This document shows positions 34,554 through 41,848 of a stretch of DNA of 42,802 nucleotides, piece after piece. Below the pieces are notes generated by a model, which saw nothing but the letters and a program-made list of their open reading frames with translations, did not search any database and was not told the DNA's origin. The translations under genes were made by a program, and so were the position numbers. This DNA comes from an uncultured bacterium (GTDB lineage Bacteria; Bacillota; Clostridia; Lachnospirales; Lachnospiraceae): NCBI GenBank assembly GCA_947177425.1, contig CAMWUN010000030.1, forward strand, positions 1 to 42,802. Direction: 5' to 3'. Each line of letters starts with the position of its first letter. Position 1 is the first letter of the stretch.

Positions 34554-36260
34554 CTATTTTTCTGTCACTTCAAAATAATCAAAATCCGCATACTTCCCAA
34601 ATCCCGTCAAATCCTGACAGCAGATACCAATCATTGCTCCTGTAAACCAGCCCTCATCACAGGCTTCGTCAGACAAAAACCCGGCGTTTATCTGCGGCCC
34701 TGCCTTCTTCATTTCCTTTTCGTCATAGCCATAATAAAACTGTACATAATTTTCCTCAATCTCCAGCTTTAAAAGAATTTCCTGATTTTCCCCAAGGGGC
34801 AGGTACTCTGTCAGATACTCGTACTTCTTATTTTCCGCCTTAAGCAGGGTAATGCATTTCCCTATGTCTTCATCCCGGGAAACGTGGAGATACAGATAAT
34901 TGTCCGTGTCGTAGAGGAAAATCAACCCTGCCATCTGCTTGAACAGATCCGGCTCAAATTCCATACAGGCGCAGGCCATCATATGGTACCCGGTCATCCT
35001 TCTGGCAATCAGGGTCTGGGAAAATTTGGAGGAAAGGCCGCTCCTGCCATACATACGAAGCCAGCCCGGGCGCGCCGTCAGGGAAAGATAATGTCCGTCC
35101 ATGGGTATTCGCAGGGACTGATAGTCCAAATCCAGCGTCTGTCCGTTAAAATCATCCCTGCCCAGCCGGCATGATTTTACCGCCCTTCCCGGTTCTTTTG
35201 GCTGTTCTGTTCCGTCCTGCACCGCGGCTTTTGCTCCGCCTTCTGTCCCACCCGGTATTTCCGGCCCCTCCACTTCTTCCTTAGGAGTATTACCGCCTCC
35301 CTCTAACACCAGCCAGTCATCCTCTGTCCAGCACATCTTCTGCAGGGCAGTCTCCCTTCCCAGCATATAGCGGCGGCTATTGGGAAACCGTACACCGTTC
35401 TCCGGGTTTCTGTCCTTAGATGCCCTTCCGCACAAATGGACAAGATACCATTCCCCGTCCTTCGTCTCCACCAAATCACAGTGGCCGCTTTTCTGCAGAA
35501 GGATGTCCTCATGGTGCCTGCTGGTCAGAATGGAATAAGCTTCCCTCTCGTCTTTCCTGTACATAAAGTCTGCCCGGAACATCTCATAAGGCCCCCATAC
35601 GCTTTTTGAACGCAGGATAGTCTGCCCATGGGCTTCCCCTGTCCCCGTATCCGCCGCAAAAAGGTAGTACCAGTCCTTCCGCTTAAAAATATGGGGCCCT
35701 TCCAGAAAAATCTTATCCGCCTGATAAATGTCTTTCGCCGGGCCTGTCATGGCCTTTTTCACCGGATCATACTCCTGTAGTACCAGCCTGCCCGCATACT
35801 TCTTCGGCACCCTGTGATCTGTCACCATGCTGACCATGTATTTGCGTCCGTCATTATCGTGGAACAGGGATGGGTCAAATCCGAAATTGTTGAGGGGAAC
35901 CGGCTCCGACCAGGGACCGTGAATATCCTTGGCCGTCACCAGATAATTCTCCGTGTCATACATATTACAGTAAAAAGACCTGACAATGGTATACACCAGA
36001 TAAAAGGTCCCCTCATCATAAGTAAGGCAGGGCGCCCATATGCCCTGGGAAGCGCCCACCCCCCGCAAATCCAATTGGGACACCCTGTTTAAAGGATACC
36101 CAATCAGTTCCCAGTGCTTCAAATCTTTAGAATGATGGAGCCGCACCCCCGGCCACCACTCAAAAGTAGAAGTGGCAATATAATAGTCGTCCTCCACCCG
36201 GATAATGGAGGGGTCTGGGTGGAATCCCCGCAGGATTGGATTTTTAATTTTTTGTCTCAT
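34554..36260 (-). CDS. Beta-xylosidase/arabinofuranosidase, GH43 (XynB type)
   Basis: A 568-aa cytoplasmic enzyme. FHPDPS (Asp16, base), FGFDPSLF (Asp129, modulator) and FLEGPH (Glu187, acid) give the complete GH43 triad in the arrangement of XynB-type beta-xylosidases, which also carry a C-terminal concanavalin-like domain, here ~365-568. Between the two lies an unusual low-complexity linker rich in Glu, Gly, Pro and Lys (321-362). AAAGGAG is 7 bases before the ATG. It follows the GH88 gene by 40 bases. Probably removes xylose or arabinose from imported oligosaccharides. Confidence 0.92.
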   Translation of the reverse strand: MRQKIKNPILRGFHPDPSIIRVEDDYYIATSTFEWWPGVRLHHSKDLKHWELIGYPLNRVSQLDLRGVGASQGIWAPCLTYDEGTFYLVYTIVRSFYCNMYDTENYLVTAKDIHGPWSEPVPLNNFGFDPSLFHDNDGRKYMVSMVTDHRVPKKYAGRLVLQEYDPVKKAMTGPAKDIYQADKIFLEGPHIFKRKDWYYLFAADTGTGEAHGQTILRSKSVWGPYEMFRADFMYRKDEREAYSILTSRHHEDILLQKSGHCDLVETKDGEWYLVHLCGRASKDRNPENGVRFPNSRRYMLGRETALQKMCWTEDDWLVLEGGGNTPKEEVEGPEIPGGTEGGAKAAVQDGTEQPKEPGRAVKSCRLGRDDFNGQTLDLDYQSLRIPMDGHYLSLTARPGWLRMYGRSGLSSKFSQTLIARRMTGYHMMACACMEFEPDLFKQMAGLIFLYDTDNYLYLHVSRDEDIGKCITLLKAENKKYEYLTEYLPLGENQEILLKLEIEENYVQFYYGYDEKEMKKAGPQINAGFLSDEACDEGWFTGAMIGICCQDLTGFGKYADFDYFEVTEK

Positions 36261-36300
36261 GTTTCAACTCCTTTTCACACAGCGCTGCCTCAATTTCTTT

Positions 36301-37452
36301 CTACCAGAGTAAGATACCGGTTCCGGTCAGCTTATATAACGCTTCAATAAAATAGTAGTCTGCATACACCATAGTAAAATGATGGATGTCGCTGTGGTAT
36401 GCCCCGGTACAGTTCTGTACAATGGCATCACAGCCCCTGCTCCAGTCCGCCCTTGTATCCGCAATGGCCTTTAAAATTTTCACGGCCGCCCGTATGTACA
36501 TATCTTTTTCCAGTTCCGGTACGTGTTTTGCAACTTCCAGAAGTCCCCCTGCAATTACGCAGGCTCCGCAGGAATCCTCCCACGCAGGCTCCAGGGGCTG
36601 TCTGAAATCCACCGGAATAATCCCTGTCTCTGGCAGACCGGCAATACAATAGTGGGCACAGCGCCTGGCCGCGTCCAGATATGCCTGCTTTCCTGTATGG
36701 GCATAGCTGTTGGCAAATCCGTACACTGCCCAGCCCTGCCCCCTTGTCCAGGAGGAACCTTCCCCATAGCCCTGTCCCCCATGGCTTTTGACCCTCTCAC
36801 CAGTTTCCGGGTCAAATTCCACAATATGGCAGACGGAACCGTCAGGCCGTATAAAATTCTCAAGGACAGTGTCCGCATGTCTCATGGCAATCTGGCAGAA
36901 TCTGGGATCTCCGCTTTCCTCTGATGCCCAGTATAGCAGAGAAATATTGAGCATACAATCAATGATTGCCCATCCTCTGGTATCGCTCCCCTCCACCTGA
37001 TTCCATGCCCGTATAAAGTTCCCGGCCGGATTAAATCTCCCGGCCAGCAGGTTCGCCCCGTGCATGGCAATCCTTCTGGATTCCTCATTGCCTGTAATAC
37101 GGTAATCTGCCACTGCTGTGGGAAGAAACATAAATCCCACATCATGATGCAGCCCGTAATATCCCTCAAAGCACTTTTCCAGTTTCTTCTCAGAAATCCA
37201 GGCGATTTCTGCGTACCGTTCCTCCCCCGTATCCTGATACAGAAGCCACATAATGCCGCCCCAGAATCCATTGGTCCACCAGTTCAGGCCGTCATCCTGA
37301 CTCCATTTTCTGCTCTCATCAGAGCGGTCATCATAATTGCCGTTTTCGTCCGTGGTATAGGGAATTTTTTCCCTGTTCTTCTCGCTTACCCACGCCATCT
37401 TTTCCCGGACCTTCTGCAGGACTCCCTCTGCCCATGCCCTGTAATCTTCCAT
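36301..37452 (-). CDS. Unsaturated glucuronyl hydrolase, GH88
   Basis: A 383-aa (alpha/alpha)6-barrel enzyme that removes 4,5-unsaturated glucuronic or galacturonic acid from the end of oligosaccharides made by lyases. The two catalytic Asp of the family are present: Asp104 in HHDVGF and Asp165 in IIDCML, 61 residues apart as in the Bacillus enzyme (88 and 149). Other family blocks: WTNGFWGG, SSWTRGQGWAVYG. No signal peptide. GAGGA/AAGGAA precede the ATG. Promoter at 37569-37597; the AraC gene is divergent. No polysaccharide lyase gene is in the window. Confidence 0.93.
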   Translation of the reverse strand: MEDYRAWAEGVLQKVREKMAWVSEKNREKIPYTTDENGNYDDRSDESRKWSQDDGLNWWTNGFWGGIMWLLYQDTGEERYAEIAWISEKKLEKCFEGYYGLHHDVGFMFLPTAVADYRITGNEESRRIAMHGANLLAGRFNPAGNFIRAWNQVEGSDTRGWAIIDCMLNISLLYWASEESGDPRFCQIAMRHADTVLENFIRPDGSVCHIVEFDPETGERVKSHGGQGYGEGSSWTRGQGWAVYGFANSYAHTGKQAYLDAARRCAHYCIAGLPETGIIPVDFRQPLEPAWEDSCGACVIAGGLLEVAKHVPELEKDMYIRAAVKILKAIADTRADWSRGCDAIVQNCTGAYHSDIHHFTMVYADYYFIEALYKLTGTGILLW

Positions 37453-37512
37453 TTCCTTATCCTCGCTTTCCTGTTTTTAAATCTGAAATGTGTATCTTCT
37501 TTCCTCCTTATG

Positions 37513-37528
37513 CCGGGCATCGGCCCGG
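37513..37528 (-). other. Short GC hairpin in GH88 leader
   Basis: CCGGGC-ATCG-GCCCGG, a 6-bp stem with a tetraloop in the 5' leader of the GH88 mRNA, followed by AAGGAGG that is not placed before any start codon. Possible leader regulation or stabilisation. Confidence 0.45.
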
Positions 37529-37568
37529 TTTAGGCTTCCTCCTTCATTTTCCTCTGCTTTTCTTTTTT

Positions 37569-37597
37569 ATGTTAAATAATTGACACCTCTTCTGCAA
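37569..37597 (-). promoter_or_regulatory. Promoter of GH88-GH43 operon
   Basis: On the minus strand TTGCAG (37592-37597), 17-base spacer, TAACAT (37569-37574). The weak -10 suggests activator dependence. It overlaps the AraC promoter head-on. Confidence 0.45.
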
Positions 37598-37608
37598 TGG
37601 CTTACAAT
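37580..37608 (+). promoter_or_regulatory. Promoter of AraC gene
   Basis: Perfect TTGACA (37580-37585), 17-base spacer, TACAAT (37603-37608). A direct repeat TGCAAT at 37593-37598 and 37608-37613 (15-base period) could be an AraC-type binding site. Confidence 0.7.
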
Positions 37609-37654
37609 GCAATCAACTGATATAATCTGCTTTTTTTAACAGAGGAAATGCCAT

Positions 37655-38440
37655 ATGACAACCATAGGAAACTGCGGCCATGATTCCCACCATCCAAATC
37701 CATGCAATATTGAACACAACCCAGGACTTTCCGACTATCTTATTCTGCTCATCAAGTGTGAAGCATGGGTGATGCTGGAAGGACGCCGCCACACGGTACA
37801 CCCCAACGCGCTTATCATCTTTCCTCCCGGAACCCATATTCATTACGGCTGTGATACCGCAGGCTACAACGATGACTGGATTCACTTTGTCCCCGACGAA
37901 AAAGACCTGGCCTTTTGGAAGAGTCTCAGCCTTCCTCTTGGCCAGGTTGTGTATCCTTTTGATTTTCATAAATTATCGGAATATGTTCGGATGATGTCAG
38001 ACTGCTGTCATGGCTCATCTCCCCACAAAGAAAAAATTCTAAATTCATTTATGCGTATCTTCTTGTATTCTTTACAGGAAGAACTGGAAAAGCGCTCCCG
38101 CCCTTCCGGCGCCCAGAAATATTATTCTGATTTTTCCAGACTGCGCACCCAGATATACAATGATCCTGCCGCTTCCCGGACCGTGCCCGGTCTTGCCGCC
38201 TCCCTCTGCTTAAGCCTGTCCTACTTCCAGCATCTTTACAAGCAGTTTTTCGGTATCTCCTGCCGCCAGGACATCATAAACGCCCGTCTGGAACTGGCAA
38301 AGTATTATCTGGCTAACAGCAACATGAGCGTCAGCGGCCTTGCTGACTTCTGCGGCTATGAAAGCGATTTGCACTTTATGAGGCAGTTTAAGAAATTTAC
38401 CGGAATGACGCCCACGGATTACCGGACGAAGCAAATCTGA
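37655..38440 (+). CDS. AraC-family transcriptional regulator
   Basis: A 261-aa regulator with an N-terminal cupin-like sensor (WVMLEGRRHTVHPNALIIFPPGTHIHYG, ~38-65) and a C-terminal double HTH (~165-261: VPGLAASLCLSLSYFQHLYKQFFG, VSGLADFCGYESDLHFMRQFKKFTG). GAGG lies 9 bases before the ATG. Divergent from GH88-GH43, so it is probably their activator responding to a uronic acid or pentose sugar. It ends 3 bases from the convergent GT2-MarR gene with no room for a terminator. Confidence 0.92.
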   Translation: MTTIGNCGHDSHHPNPCNIEHNPGLSDYLILLIKCEAWVMLEGRRHTVHPNALIIFPPGTHIHYGCDTAGYNDDWIHFVPDEKDLAFWKSLSLPLGQVVYPFDFHKLSEYVRMMSDCCHGSSPHKEKILNSFMRIFLYSLQEELEKRSRPSGAQKYYSDFSRLRTQIYNDPAASRTVPGLAASLCLSLSYFQHLYKQFFGISCRQDIINARLELAKYYLANSNMSVSGLADFCGYESDLHFMRQFKKFTGMTPTDYRTKQI

Positions 38441-38443
38441 TAT

Positions 38444-39808
38444 TCATGATTTCAATGCGTCCCGTATATTCCGGTTGCGCTTCTCATTCAGCTTTTCATA
38501 CAGTTCAATTTCCTCCTGTGAAAAGCCTTCATACTGAATCTGTTCCAAATTGCAAAGTACATACAGCGCCTCTGACAGAACCCGCTCCGCCTCCTGTGCC
38601 GTCACATATTCTTTCGCCCTGGTTCTTCTCTTTTCTTCCTGCCGCTTTTCCTTTGCTCCGCCTTTTATTTTTGCCCTGTCCTTTTCCTTCTCAGGCACTG
38701 CAATCATGCCTTTTGCAAGCAGTCTCTGGAGTGCCGCGGACAAGGCTCTTCTGGAAATGTTTAAAATGTCCGCCATTTCCTTGTAGGTACAGTTTTCATG
38801 GGGCTGGCTTAAATAGTGCAGAAGTTTCACGTCCACAGTTGTCAGGTCATGCCGCAGAGCCACGATGTCAAACAGCTTTTCCTGCAGTTTCCTTTCCCTG
38901 TACAGGTCAAAAAAGATTCCCTCGCCTTCCAGTACGCCCCCGCTTACGCTGGTCCGCTCATCCCCAAGCCTGTAATTCCCCGGCATGCCTAAAGGCGATA
39001 CAGCCCCGTCGCTGGCCGCATCAAACAGGAAACGGTACACCTGCCCCCTTCTTTTTTCATAATCCGCATCGTCAAAGACATCCTTGTAAAAATCATTGTA
39101 ATAGGCAAAAACCGTGCGCTTCATCTGGATAATCTTTTTCATGCTGAGCCCCTGGGAAACCAGGGAGCCCTTTGTCTTTACATAGTAATATACCGGTACC
39201 TTCAGCGCATAAATCGTATGCGCATGCCGCACATATTCCATGTTAAACATAAAATCTTCACACCAGCTAATAGATATATCCATTTTCAACTGATATTTTT
39301 CTATGATAGAGCGCTTATAAAATTTGTTCCAAAGAACGCCATAATAAAAATCCGCAGGTTTCTGCATCATGTTCCCGGCGTAGTCAGCCCTGTCCATAAG
39401 CCCTTCTTCTTCGATGCTTCCCTTCTGCGAAACACGTTCCCCGACCACTCTGTAAAAGTCTGCAATGACCATATCGCACTGATATTCTGCAGCCGTGCGC
39501 ACAAAAAGCCCTGTTGCTTCCGGGGTAATCCAGTCATCACTGTCAAGGAACTGCAAATATTCCCCCTCCGCCATGGCAATCCCCTGGTTCCTGGTATCGG
39601 AAACTCCCGAGTTTTCTTTGTGTAACACCCGGATGCGGTTATCCTTTTCTGCATAGGCATCACAGACCTCCCCGGACGCATCTGTGCTTCCATCGTCCAG
39701 CAGTATCAGTTCAAAATCCCTGTATACCTGATTCAGGATACTGTTTATACATCTTTCAATAGTCTTCTCCGCATTATAGACCGGAACAATAATGCTTACT
39801 AACGGCAT
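38444..39808 (-). CDS. Family 2 glycosyltransferase fused to MarR-like winged-helix domain
   Basis: A 454-aa fusion. Residues 1-~230 are a GT-A fold GT2: SIIVPVYNAEKTIERCINS, LLDDGSTDASG, the DxD-type FLDSDDW (89-93) and SWCEDFMFN. Residues ~313-454 look like a MarR protein: LTTVDVKLLHYLSQ, an HTH TYKEMADILNISRRALSAAL (341-360), a wing region replaced by a highly basic stretch (374-400, many Lys/Arg/Glu), and a dimerisation-type helix ending FSQEEIELYEKLNEKRNRNI. GT2 adds sugars to cell-surface acceptors; how DNA binding fits is unknown. No frameshift or second start is seen, so it is one protein. AAGGAG lies 11 bases before the ATG. It follows the 7-TM gene by 31 bases. Confidence 0.85.
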   Translation of the reverse strand: MPLVSIIVPVYNAEKTIERCINSILNQVYRDFELILLDDGSTDASGEVCDAYAEKDNRIRVLHKENSGVSDTRNQGIAMAEGEYLQFLDSDDWITPEATGLFVRTAAEYQCDMVIADFYRVVGERVSQKGSIEEEGLMDRADYAGNMMQKPADFYYGVLWNKFYKRSIIEKYQLKMDISISWCEDFMFNMEYVRHAHTIYALKVPVYYYVKTKGSLVSQGLSMKKIIQMKRTVFAYYNDFYKDVFDDADYEKRRGQVYRFLFDAASDGAVSPLGMPGNYRLGDERTSVSGGVLEGEGIFFDLYRERKLQEKLFDIVALRHDLTTVDVKLLHYLSQPHENCTYKEMADILNISRRALSAALQRLLAKGMIAVPEKEKDRAKIKGGAKEKRQEEKRRTRAKEYVTAQEAERVLSEALYVLCNLEQIQYEGFSQEEIELYEKLNEKRNRNIRDALKS

Positions 39809-39839
39809 ATCTTCTTAATCTCCTTATCCGATTCCAATA

Positions 39840-40517
39840 TCAAAAAGTTTGCGCCTGCTGTTCTCTTCTCATTGCAAGGAAGCCAATCAGCACTGTCCAC
39901 ACATATGCGCATGTTTTCGGAATCATCAGCATCCCTATCATGGGAATTGCGTCCGCCCAGAGCACCACCGGAATATAAAATCCAAAACTGAGAACGATGG
40001 TCAGCCACATATGTTTAAACGCATTGTCCCCACGTTCCCTTGCGCATTTATAATACAATACGATAATCACCAGCCCCAGCAATGCAAAAGGGATATTGCG
40101 GTAAATCCCCCAGGAAAGCGGGGCGTCCGCCTCCAGCCATTTATTCTGGGGAAACAGGCATAAAATAATACGCATGGCGGACAGCAGATATACGACGGCG
40201 GTTATGCCGCCCTGGCCTTTCACTTCATACCGGACCCGCCACACATAATATAGTATAACATAAAAAACCGTCATGGTTATGGATGTGATAAATTTCCCTA
40301 TTCCAAGGGCCCCAGTGAAATTTTCCAATCCTGTCGTACACAGCGCCAGCGCACGGGGAACCAGATGAAAGGAATCCCCCGCCCCAAGCACAACCGCCAT
40401 AATGCCAAACAAACGGTACTGTCTCCTTCCGCCGCTTTTAACAATCATAATAATTCCAATCGTGATAACGGAAACCAAATATACGGTGTCAAATACTGTT
40501 TCTACAATAGCCTGCAT
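39840..40517 (-). CDS. Seven-TM membrane protein of unknown function
   Basis: A 225-aa very hydrophobic protein with about seven membrane segments (VYLVSVITIGIIMIV, LFGIMAVVLGAGDSFHLV, ITSITMTVFYVILYYVW, AVVYLLSAMRIILCLF, PFALLGLVIIVLYY, WLTIVLSFGFYIPVVLW, MIPKTCAYVWTVLIGFL). I do not recognise the family. ATG 40517 is chosen: AAAGGG is 7 bases upstream, while an ATG at 40538 lies inside a palindromic operator and lacks a ribosome site. It probably shares an mRNA with the GT2-MarR gene and is controlled by the TetR protein. Confidence 0.85.
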   Translation of the reverse strand: MQAIVETVFDTVYLVSVITIGIIMIVKSGGRRQYRLFGIMAVVLGAGDSFHLVPRALALCTTGLENFTGALGIGKFITSITMTVFYVILYYVWRVRYEVKGQGGITAVVYLLSAMRIILCLFPQNKWLEADAPLSWGIYRNIPFALLGLVIIVLYYKCARERGDNAFKHMWLTIVLSFGFYIPVVLWADAIPMIGMLMIPKTCAYVWTVLIGFLAMRREQQAQTF

Positions 40518-40531
40518 AAATTTTCCCTTTC

Positions 40532-40544
40532 TGAACATCGTTCA
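40532..40544. promoter_or_regulatory. TetR operator upstream of 7-TM gene
   Basis: TGAACATCGTTCA, perfect TGAAC / GTTCA arms around three bases. It matches the palindrome upstream of tetR (41171-41183). It lies 15 bases before the membrane-protein start codon. No clear -10/-35 pair is visible between the tetR terminator and this site. Confidence 0.75.
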
Positions 40545-40554
40545 CTTTTCTTTT

Positions 40555-40585
40555 AAAAAAATACCCGTATCTTTACGGGAATTTT
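40555..40585 (-). terminator. Terminator of tetR gene
   Basis: CCCGTA-TCTT-TACGGG (40564-40579) extended by ATTTT/AAAAT pairing, followed on the minus strand by seven T (40555-40561). It begins just past the tetR stop at 40589. Some read-through into the 7-TM gene is possible. Confidence 0.8.
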
Positions 40586-40588
40586 ACT

Positions 40589-41146
40589 TTAATAGATTAC
40601 CCTGCCAATCATCCCTAATATTCCGCTGCAATCGTAATTTCTTTGCAGCAGCGCGGAAATTATCAGAGAGAAAATAATTTCCACAAACTTCTCCGGGGTG
40701 AAAGCCTCATCAAAAACTTCCGGGCGGACATTCCTGTCACTTATCAGAACCATATATAATCTGTCCTTGATATGCCGCCATGCCTGCGCCATGAGCTTCT
40801 GCCCGCCTGATTTTTCCTCTCCCATGAAACTCATGGAATGTAAGGTAAAAAATCCGGGGTATTTTTCATCGCCCTTCTTCATGCTGTCAAAAGCCCACCC
40901 GACACAACCTGCAAAACTGTCAAATGCACTTTCATTTTCCGGGAAATGGAAAATATCATACCATATACTTTCCACAACCGCAGCGGTCAATGCCGATTTG
41001 GATTCAAAATAATTATAGATTGAACCAATGGAAACGCCGCACGCCCCAGCCACCGCCCTGATGTTTAAGGCCCCCCAGCCCTGTTCCCTTACCAGTTCCC
41101 TGCTGACATTTAAAATAGCTTCTTTGGAAGTAACAACTGTATTCAA
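40589..41146 (-). CDS. TetR-family transcriptional regulator
   Basis: A 185-aa repressor. Residues 8-55 are the TetR HTH (GALNIRAVAGACGVSIGSIYNYFESKSAL); the rest is a helical ligand domain. The start codon is TTG at 41146 with AAAGGGG 6 bases upstream; no ATG lies nearby in frame. A TTGACA/TAAACT promoter precedes it and its -10 is overlapped by the palindrome TGAACAATGTTCA, so it represses itself. The same palindrome precedes the 7-TM gene, making that gene and the GT2-MarR gene the likely targets. Confidence 0.92.
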   Translation of the reverse strand: MNTVVTSKEAILNVSRELVREQGWGALNIRAVAGACGVSIGSIYNYFESKSALTAAVVESIWYDIFHFPENESAFDSFAGCVGWAFDSMKKGDEKYPGFFTLHSMSFMGEEKSGGQKLMAQAWRHIKDRLYMVLISDRNVRPEVFDEAFTPEKFVEIIFSLIISALLQRNYDCSGILGMIGRVIY

Positions 41147-41170
41147 GATCTGCCCCTTTCTTTTTCAACA

Positions 41171-41183
41171 TGAACAATGTTCA
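41171..41183. promoter_or_regulatory. TetR operator at tetR promoter
   Basis: TGAACAATGTTCA, perfect 5-bp arms around three bases, overlapping the end of the tetR -10 box (41183-41188, minus strand). Confidence 0.8.
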
Positions 41184-41211
41184 GTTTACTCTTTAGAAAG
41201 GACTTTGTCAA
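41183..41211 (-). promoter_or_regulatory. tetR promoter
   Basis: On the minus strand perfect TTGACA (41206-41211), 17-base spacer, TAAACT (41183-41188). Confidence 0.75.
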
Positions 41212-41310
41212 GTACAAACTCCGGTATTCTTCGCCGCCAGGTCAACAATCCGCGGCAGCCGCCAAATGTTCATGCAAGCATGCCCACTTGGCTCGTTGCC
41301 CGCGGGAATA

Positions 41311-41350
41311 AAAAGGCCGGCTTACTGAAAATCCAGCAGGCCCGCCTTTT
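41311..41350 (-). terminator. Terminator of hemerythrin operon
   Basis: AAAAGGC (41311-41317) pairs with GCCTTTT (41344-41350), with imperfect inner pairing of GGCTTACTG and CAGCAGGCC. On the minus strand it ends in TTTTTATT. It is about 97 bases past the hemerythrin stop. The rest of the 300-bp gap 41147-41446 holds the tetR promoter, a CATGC/GCATG palindrome at 41271-41282 and an ATGGCA/TGCCAT hairpin at 41376-41395. Confidence 0.75.
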
Positions 41351-41446
41351 ATCTGTCTGTTATGATTGAAATTTAATGGCATATGCAACTGCCATTTTAT
41401 GTATCTGTCACATGGGCATCCACTTGCGGACGCTGAAACAGTGTAC

Positions 41447-41848
41447 CTATGCCCGGTTTAAAAATTCACCAAGCTTCTTATCCGCCGTACTGATATGTGA
41501 AACCAAAACGCTGATATGTCCATTGAGTTTTCCAAGCGCCACAATGGTCGGTCCTTCTGACGATATTACGGCTGTAATTTCCTTAAGCGTTTTCTTATAC
41601 TGTTCATGAAACGCTTTGTGAGCCTCCAGGTCAGGATAGCCGCTTTTCCGCTGAAGCTGCTCTTCATGTGAAAAATGCTGATTCACATAGCTATTCAGGA
41701 ATTTAATTGTTTCATCCATGGAAGTGCGCCCTTCTCCCTTGCTGCATGCATCCAGCAGCTTGTTTACTGCCTCAAACAGTTCACGGTGCTCCCCGTCAAT
41801 AATTGCATTTCCTGTTTCCAGTTTCTTTGTAAGTTCATATCTGGCCAT
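41447..41848 (-). CDS. Bacteriohemerythrin
   Basis: A 133-aa four-helix di-iron O2-binding protein. The iron ligands of the family are seen in order: His in DGEHREL, HFSHEEQ (His, Glu), HKAFHEQY (two His), and a late His-x-x-x-x-Asp in HISTAD. ATG 41848 forms TAATG with the stop of the DUF134-NifX gene and has GGAGG 9 bases upstream; an ATG two codons earlier (41854) is only 3 bases from it and is less likely. Probably carries or senses oxygen in this anaerobe. The coupling to an iron-sulphur or metal cluster protein suggests a shared oxygen or iron role. Confidence 0.93.
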   Translation of the reverse strand: MARYELTKKLETGNAIIDGEHRELFEAVNKLLDACSKGEGRTSMDETIKFLNSYVNQHFSHEEQLQRKSGYPDLEAHKAFHEQYKKTLKEITAVISSEGPTIVALGKLNGHISVLVSHISTADKKLGEFLNRA

